Program-made: the position numbers and the translations under genes | Shown here: one piece after another, positions 5,360 through 8,313 of the stretch | How positions within the stretch are numbered: position 1 is the stretch's first letter | How the letters are laid out: every line of letters starts with the position of its first letter | Notes under the pieces: generated by a model | Seen by the model: only the letters and a program-made list of their open reading frames with translations | Told to the model about the DNA's origin: nothing | The model's database searches: none | Assembly (NCBI GenBank): GCA_035946955.1 | Contig: DASYYE010000565.1 | Location: forward strand, 1-8,313 | DNA length: 8,313 bases | Direction: 5' to 3' | DNA from: DASYYE01 sp035946955 | Lineage (GTDB): Bacteria; Actinomycetota; Actinomycetes; Streptosporangiales; Streptosporangiaceae

Positions 5360-6235
5360 ATGCTGAGTGAAACGAGCGTGCGCGTGCGGGGGCTGCGCAA
5401 GACCTACCGCGGCCTGGCGGCCGTGGACGGGGTCGACCTGGACATCATGAAGGGGGAGGTCTTCGCCTTGCTGGGCCCCAACGGCGCTGGCAAGACCACC
5501 ACCGTGGAGGTGCTGGAGGGGTACCGGCAGCGCGACGGCGGGGAAGTCAGCGTGCTGGGCACCGACCCGGCACGGGGTGGCCGCCAATGGCGGTCGCGGA
5601 TCGGCATCGTGCTCCAGTCCAGCTCCGATGTTGCTGAGCTGACCGTCCGGGAGGTAGTCCGCCACTTCGCGAACTACTACTCCAGCCCCGCAGACCCCGA
5701 CGAGGTCATCGAGAGCGTCGGGCTCACCGACAAGTCGGGCGCCAAGGTCGTCCAGCTCTCCGGCGGGCAGCGCCGCCGGGTGGACGTCGCGCTGGGCATC
5801 ATCGGCCGTCCCGACCTGCTGTTCCTCGACGAGCCCACCACCGGGTTCGACCCGCAGGCCCGCAGGCAGTTCTGGGGGCTCATCAAAGACCTGGCCGGGG
5901 CCGGAACGACCATCCTGCTCACCACCCACTACCTGGACGAGGCCGAGGCGCTCGCGGACCGGGTGGCCGTGATCGCTGCCGGGCGGATCCGCGCGGTAGC
6001 GGCCCCCGCGGAACTCGGCGGCAGGGCCACGGCCCGCGCGACCGTGACGTGGCGCTCACCCGAGGGCCACCGCAGCGTCGAGACCGACAGTCCCACGGAG
6101 GTCGTCCGGGACCTGGCCGGGCGGTTCGGCGGTGAAGTCCCGGAGTTGACCGTCACACGGCCAACCCTGGAGGACACCTACCTCCAGATGATCGGGAGGG
6201 CGCAACTCGGTGAGTATCAAGGGGGTAGGTCATGA
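5360..6235 (+). CDS. ABC transporter ATP-binding protein (ABC-2/DrrA-like exporter)
   Basis: A 291-residue nucleotide-binding subunit that powers the ABC-2 permease encoded next. All ABC motifs are intact: Walker A GPNGAGKT (39-46), Q-loop Q86, signature LSGGQ (133-137), Walker B LLFLDEPT (153-160), D-loop GFDP (162-165) and H-loop H190. The C-terminal about 75 residues, including RPTLEDTYLQMIG (267-279), match the tail of DrrA/CcmA-type exporter ATPases. The ATG at 5360 fits the family start; the frame is open further upstream, but that would run back into the GH16 gene and its terminator. The ribosome binding site is poor (GGGG about 15 nt away). A weak TTGGTG/CTGAAT promoter-like pair (5322-5350) would start transcription almost at the ATG, so a leaderless message is possible. 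The stop overlaps the next start as ATGA. Confidence 0.92.
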   Translation: MLSETSVRVRGLRKTYRGLAAVDGVDLDIMKGEVFALLGPNGAGKTTTVEVLEGYRQRDGGEVSVLGTDPARGGRQWRSRIGIVLQSSSDVAELTVREVVRHFANYYSSPADPDEVIESVGLTDKSGAKVVQLSGGQRRRVDVALGIIGRPDLLFLDEPTTGFDPQARRQFWGLIKDLAGAGTTILLTTHYLDEAEALADRVAVIAAGRIRAVAAPAELGGRATARATVTWRSPEGHRSVETDSPTEVVRDLAGRFGGEVPELTVTRPTLEDTYLQMIGRAQLGEYQGGRS

Positions 6236-7107
6236 ACGCTGTGGGGTCCGACAACGCGGTCCGTCCCGGGTCACACAGGGGCGTGGCCAGGGGAACCAGC
6301 CGGGAGAGGCTGGCCTCTCCCGTTTCGCTTGGGCTGTTGCGGGCCTGGCTGGAACTCAAGCTGTTCTTCCGGCGCCGGGAGGCGGTGATCTTCACCTTCG
6401 CGCTCCCAGTGGTGCTGCTCGTGGTGTTCGGCTCGATCTTCCACGGCACCATCGGGAACACCGGGGTCAGCTACCGCCAGTACTTCACCGCGGGCATCAT
6501 CGCCAGCGGCATCATGTCGGTCACCTTCGTGAACCTCGGGATCGCGATCGCCCTCGAACGTGACGCCGGCACGCTCAAGCGGCTCGCTGGCACACCCCTG
6601 CCCAAAGCCGCCTACTTCCTGGGCAAGGCGGTCTCGGCCCTGGTGATCGCCGTAGCTGAGACCGCGATCCTGCTGGCGATCGGGGTGGCCTTCTACGGGC
6701 TGCACCTGCCAGCCACGGCCGGCCGATGGCTCACCTTCGCGTGGGTGCTGGTGCTCGGGGCGCTGTGCTGCACGATGCTCGGCATCGCCGCCAGCAGCCT
6801 GCCCCGCTCCGCCCGGAGCGCCGCAGCCGTGCTCAACCTGCCCTACCTGGTCCTCCAGTTCATCTCAGGCGTCTACTTCCCCTTCACCAGTCTCCCCAAG
6901 GGCATGCAGGAAGTAGCAGCGGTCTTTCCCCTCAAGTGGCTATGCCAGGGACTGCGGTCGGTGTTCCTGCCAGACTCAGCGCGTCTCGCCGAACCCGCCC
7001 ACATGTGGGAGCACGGCACGGTGGCACTGGTGCTGGCCGCGTGGCTCATTGGAAGCTTGGCCGTATGCCTGAAGACGTTCCGCTGGCAGAGCGAGGAGAA
7101 TCGCTGA
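6232..7107 (+). CDS. ABC-2 type transporter permease
   Basis: A 291-residue integral membrane subunit pairing with the preceding ATPase. Six hydrophobic segments are visible at roughly 51-69, 84-107, 134-156, 167-190, 199-217 and 262-280. ERDAGTLKRLAGTPL (109-123), on the cytoplasmic loop after the second helix, is the conserved ABC-2 contact motif. SGVYFPFTSLP (212-222) is also typical of DrrB/YadH-type exporters. The ATG overlaps the upstream stop by four bases (ATGA), indicating translational coupling. About 35 polar residues precede the usual family start near LLRAWLELKLFF. DNA encoding that extension carries a terminator-like hairpin (6301-6322). A TTG at 6337 is an alternative, less likely start. 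Cargo is unknown; similar exporters move drugs, lipids or peptides. Confidence 0.9.
   Translation: MNAVGSDNAVRPGSHRGVARGTSRERLASPVSLGLLRAWLELKLFFRRREAVIFTFALPVVLLVVFGSIFHGTIGNTGVSYRQYFTAGIIASGIMSVTFVNLGIAIALERDAGTLKRLAGTPLPKAAYFLGKAVSALVIAVAETAILLAIGVAFYGLHLPATAGRWLTFAWVLVLGALCCTMLGIAASSLPRSARSAAAVLNLPYLVLQFISGVYFPFTSLPKGMQEVAAVFPLKWLCQGLRSVFLPDSARLAEPAHMWEHGTVALVLAAWLIGSLAVCLKTFRWQSEENR
6301..6322 (+). terminator. Terminator-like hairpin inside the permease 5' end (possible attenuator)
   Basis: CGGGAGAGG (6301-6309) pairs perfectly with CCTCTCCCG (6314-6322) around a CTGG loop and is followed by TTTCGCTT. It lies 66 nt after the ATPase stop. Its geometry is that of an intrinsic terminator, but it is within an open, coupled gene. 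It could attenuate transcription and so lower permease and kinase relative to ATPase, or it could hide a GGAGAGG that would serve the TTG at 6337. Confidence 0.5.
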
Positions 7108-8279
7108 ACACCGAGGGCGGGCCCCACGCATGGCAGCGGGGCCTGCCCTGGTGGGAGGCCTACTTCGGGATCGTCCTCGCCGGGACGCTCGTGGTGGTCG
7201 CCGTGACCGGCGCGACGGCGGTGGCCGGGGCAGCCGCATGCGGCTGCCTGGCCGCCGCTGGCGTGGCCTACGTGTTGGCCGGGCGGGCCGCGCTCATGAA
7301 CCGCCTGACCACCTGGCAGGAGAACGCCTACGTCATCTGCCTGGTGGCCTTGATCGCCGTGGCGCAGAGCCAGGTGCCGCAGAGTTCCTGGGTGCTCTTC
7401 GCCGCCGCTCCGCTGTGTTTCATGACCGTGCCCGTGTGGCGCGCGCTGGCCGCGTTGGCGGCACTGGAGGTAATACCGGTAGCCAATGCTCTCGAGGCGC
7501 AGCGCAGCCTGGAGACCATAACGGCGGTATGCGCGGCAGTACTGGTCGGTGTAGGCGGCTCCTTCCTGCTCGGGACCTGGATCCAGCGCATCATCCGGGA
7601 GAGCACGGAGCGGGCTGAGCTCATCCGCCAGCTTGAGGCCGCACAGGCGAAGGTGTCACGGCTGGGGCAGGAGGCCGGCATCCTCACCGAGCGCCAGCGG
7701 CTCGCCGGGGAGATCCACGACACGCTGGCACAGGGGCTGACAAGCATCGTGATGCTGCTGCAGGCCGCCGACGCGGCCATGGACGACGACCCGGCCCAGG
7801 CACGCCGCCACCTTGAGCTGGCGACGGAGTCGGCCCGCGAGGGCCTGGCAGAGGCACGCGCGATGGTCACCGCACTGACCCCCGCGGACCTGGCGGAGGA
7901 CACGCTCCCCGGCGCCCTGCAGCGTGTCACCGCCCGGATAGGCGGGGAGCTGGGTATCGGCGCACGTTTCGAGGTGGCAGGACACGTGCGGCCGTTGCCC
8001 GCCGCGGCCGAGGTCGTGCTGCTGCGGGCCGCACAGGAGGCGCTGGCCAATGTCCGCAAGCACGCCCAGGCGGCCAGCGTCACGGTGACTCTGCGCTACG
8101 CCGACCAGGCGGTGCAACTGGAGGTCACTGACGACGGTGCGGGTTTCGACCAGGCGAGGGTCAATGGCGGGTACGGCCTGCGCGGGATGCGCGGGCGCAT
8201 CGTCCAGGTCGGCGGCAGCCTGGAACTACGGGCACAACCGGGTGCGGGCACATCGCTAACAGTCGAGGTGCCAGGCTGA
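7065..8279 (+). CDS. Sensor histidine kinase, NarL/DesK family
   Basis: A 404-residue membrane sensor kinase. Hydrophobic segments from about 33 to 170 make roughly five transmembrane helices with no large extracellular domain, as in DesK-like and transporter-associated kinases. A short coiled coil (about 175-208) leads to the HisKA_3 dimerisation helix, ERQRLAGEIHDTLAQGL (209-225), where H218 is the expected phosphorylation site. The ATPase domain has EALANVRKHA (325-334, N329), DDGAGFD (356-362) and GYGLRGMRGR (369-378). The start is uncertain: ATG 7065 (GGAAG at 7051-7055) overlaps the permease by 43 nt, while CTG 7104 directly follows AGGAGA (7094-7099). Context suggests it senses the compound exported by the upstream ABC pair or the stress that compound causes, as in the Bacillus linearmycin LnrJK-LMN arrangement; this is inference. 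A partner response regulator is expected just past the window. Confidence 0.9.
   Translation: MPEDVPLAERGESLNTEGGPHAWQRGLPWWEAYFGIVLAGTLVVVAVTGATAVAGAAACGCLAAAGVAYVLAGRAALMNRLTTWQENAYVICLVALIAVAQSQVPQSSWVLFAAAPLCFMTVPVWRALAALAALEVIPVANALEAQRSLETITAVCAAVLVGVGGSFLLGTWIQRIIRESTERAELIRQLEAAQAKVSRLGQEAGILTERQRLAGEIHDTLAQGLTSIVMLLQAADAAMDDDPAQARRHLELATESAREGLAEARAMVTALTPADLAEDTLPGALQRVTARIGGELGIGARFEVAGHVRPLPAAAEVVLLRAAQEALANVRKHAQAASVTVTLRYADQAVQLEVTDDGAGFDQARVNGGYGLRGMRGRIVQVGGSLELRAQPGAGTSLTVEVPG
7229..7248. repeat. 20-bp perfect palindrome inside the kinase gene
   Basis: Half-site GGCAGCCGCA is followed immediately by its complement TGCGGCTGCC. It encodes the AAACGCLAA stretch of a transmembrane helix, where alanine and cysteine codons can build symmetry by accident. 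Confidence 0.6.
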
Positions 8280-8286
8280 GCGAGCC

Positions 8287-8293
8287 GGAGGGG
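8287..8293 (+). promoter_or_regulatory. Ribosome binding site of a gene beyond the window
   Basis: GGAGGGG lies eight bases after the kinase stop, with no ATG or GTG before the window ends 20 bases later. It suggests that the next gene of the operon, most likely a LuxR-family response regulator, starts at or just past the edge. Confidence 0.4.
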
Positions 8294-8313
8294 CGCGGCG
8301 CTGCCTGGACTGA

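Noticed and set aside
1..8313. CRISPR array, tRNA, rRNA or transposase
   Set aside because: No regularly spaced repeat-spacer pattern, no cloverleaf or rRNA-like segment, and no transposase or integrase motif was seen on either strand.

Overview
The window reads as chromosome from a high-GC Gram-positive bacterium (Actinomycetota). The base composition is strongly GC-rich with GC-biased third codon positions. The proteins have actinobacterial flavours (an AbiEi/DUF559-type protein, a bifunctional Nnr, a DesK-type histidine kinase beside an ABC-2 exporter). Two copies of TTGTCCACA, the form of the DnaA box typical of actinobacteria, are present. Genus cannot be fixed from sequence alone.

Layout. 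(1) 1-1265 is an accessory-looking block. A leader dense in structure (direct repeat, small palindrome, long imperfect hairpin, two DnaA-box-like repeats) precedes a gene for a winged-helix AbiEi-type antitoxin-like protein with a C-terminal DUF559/Vsr-like nuclease domain. A 15-nt tandem repeat follows it. An 11-nt exact direct repeat (1-11 and 1158-1168) flanks the block, and the gene looks less GC-rich than its neighbours, so acquisition is plausible. (2) 1264-2607, minus strand: an MFS exporter of the EntS/MFS_3 type, convergent with the first gene and divergent from the next. (3) 2696-4222: nnr, the bifunctional NAD(P)HX epimerase/dehydratase, away from its common alr/acpS neighbours. (4) 4326-5246: a secreted GH16 beta-glucanase (laminarinase-type active site) ending in a strong hairpin terminator. 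(5) 5360-8279 and beyond: an operon of ABC ATPase, ABC-2 permease and NarL/DesK-family histidine kinase with overlapping genes. A Shine-Dalgarno sequence at the right edge suggests that a response regulator follows.

The genes are mostly recognisable families, and the last three form a plausible sense-and-export module for a membrane-active compound. The unusual signals are in the DNA. A perfect 15-bp inverted repeat lies at the signal-peptide/catalytic-domain junction of the GH16 gene, and its arm cores recur in that gene's own terminator, so the catalytic domain is bracketed by related hairpins. A terminator-like hairpin sits inside the 5' end of the permease gene. Perfect palindromes of 18 bp and 20 bp lie inside the AbiEi-like and kinase genes. 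The structured leader and flanking direct repeat around the AbiEi-like gene complete the list. None of these is proven to be a system, and each is listed separately with a test.
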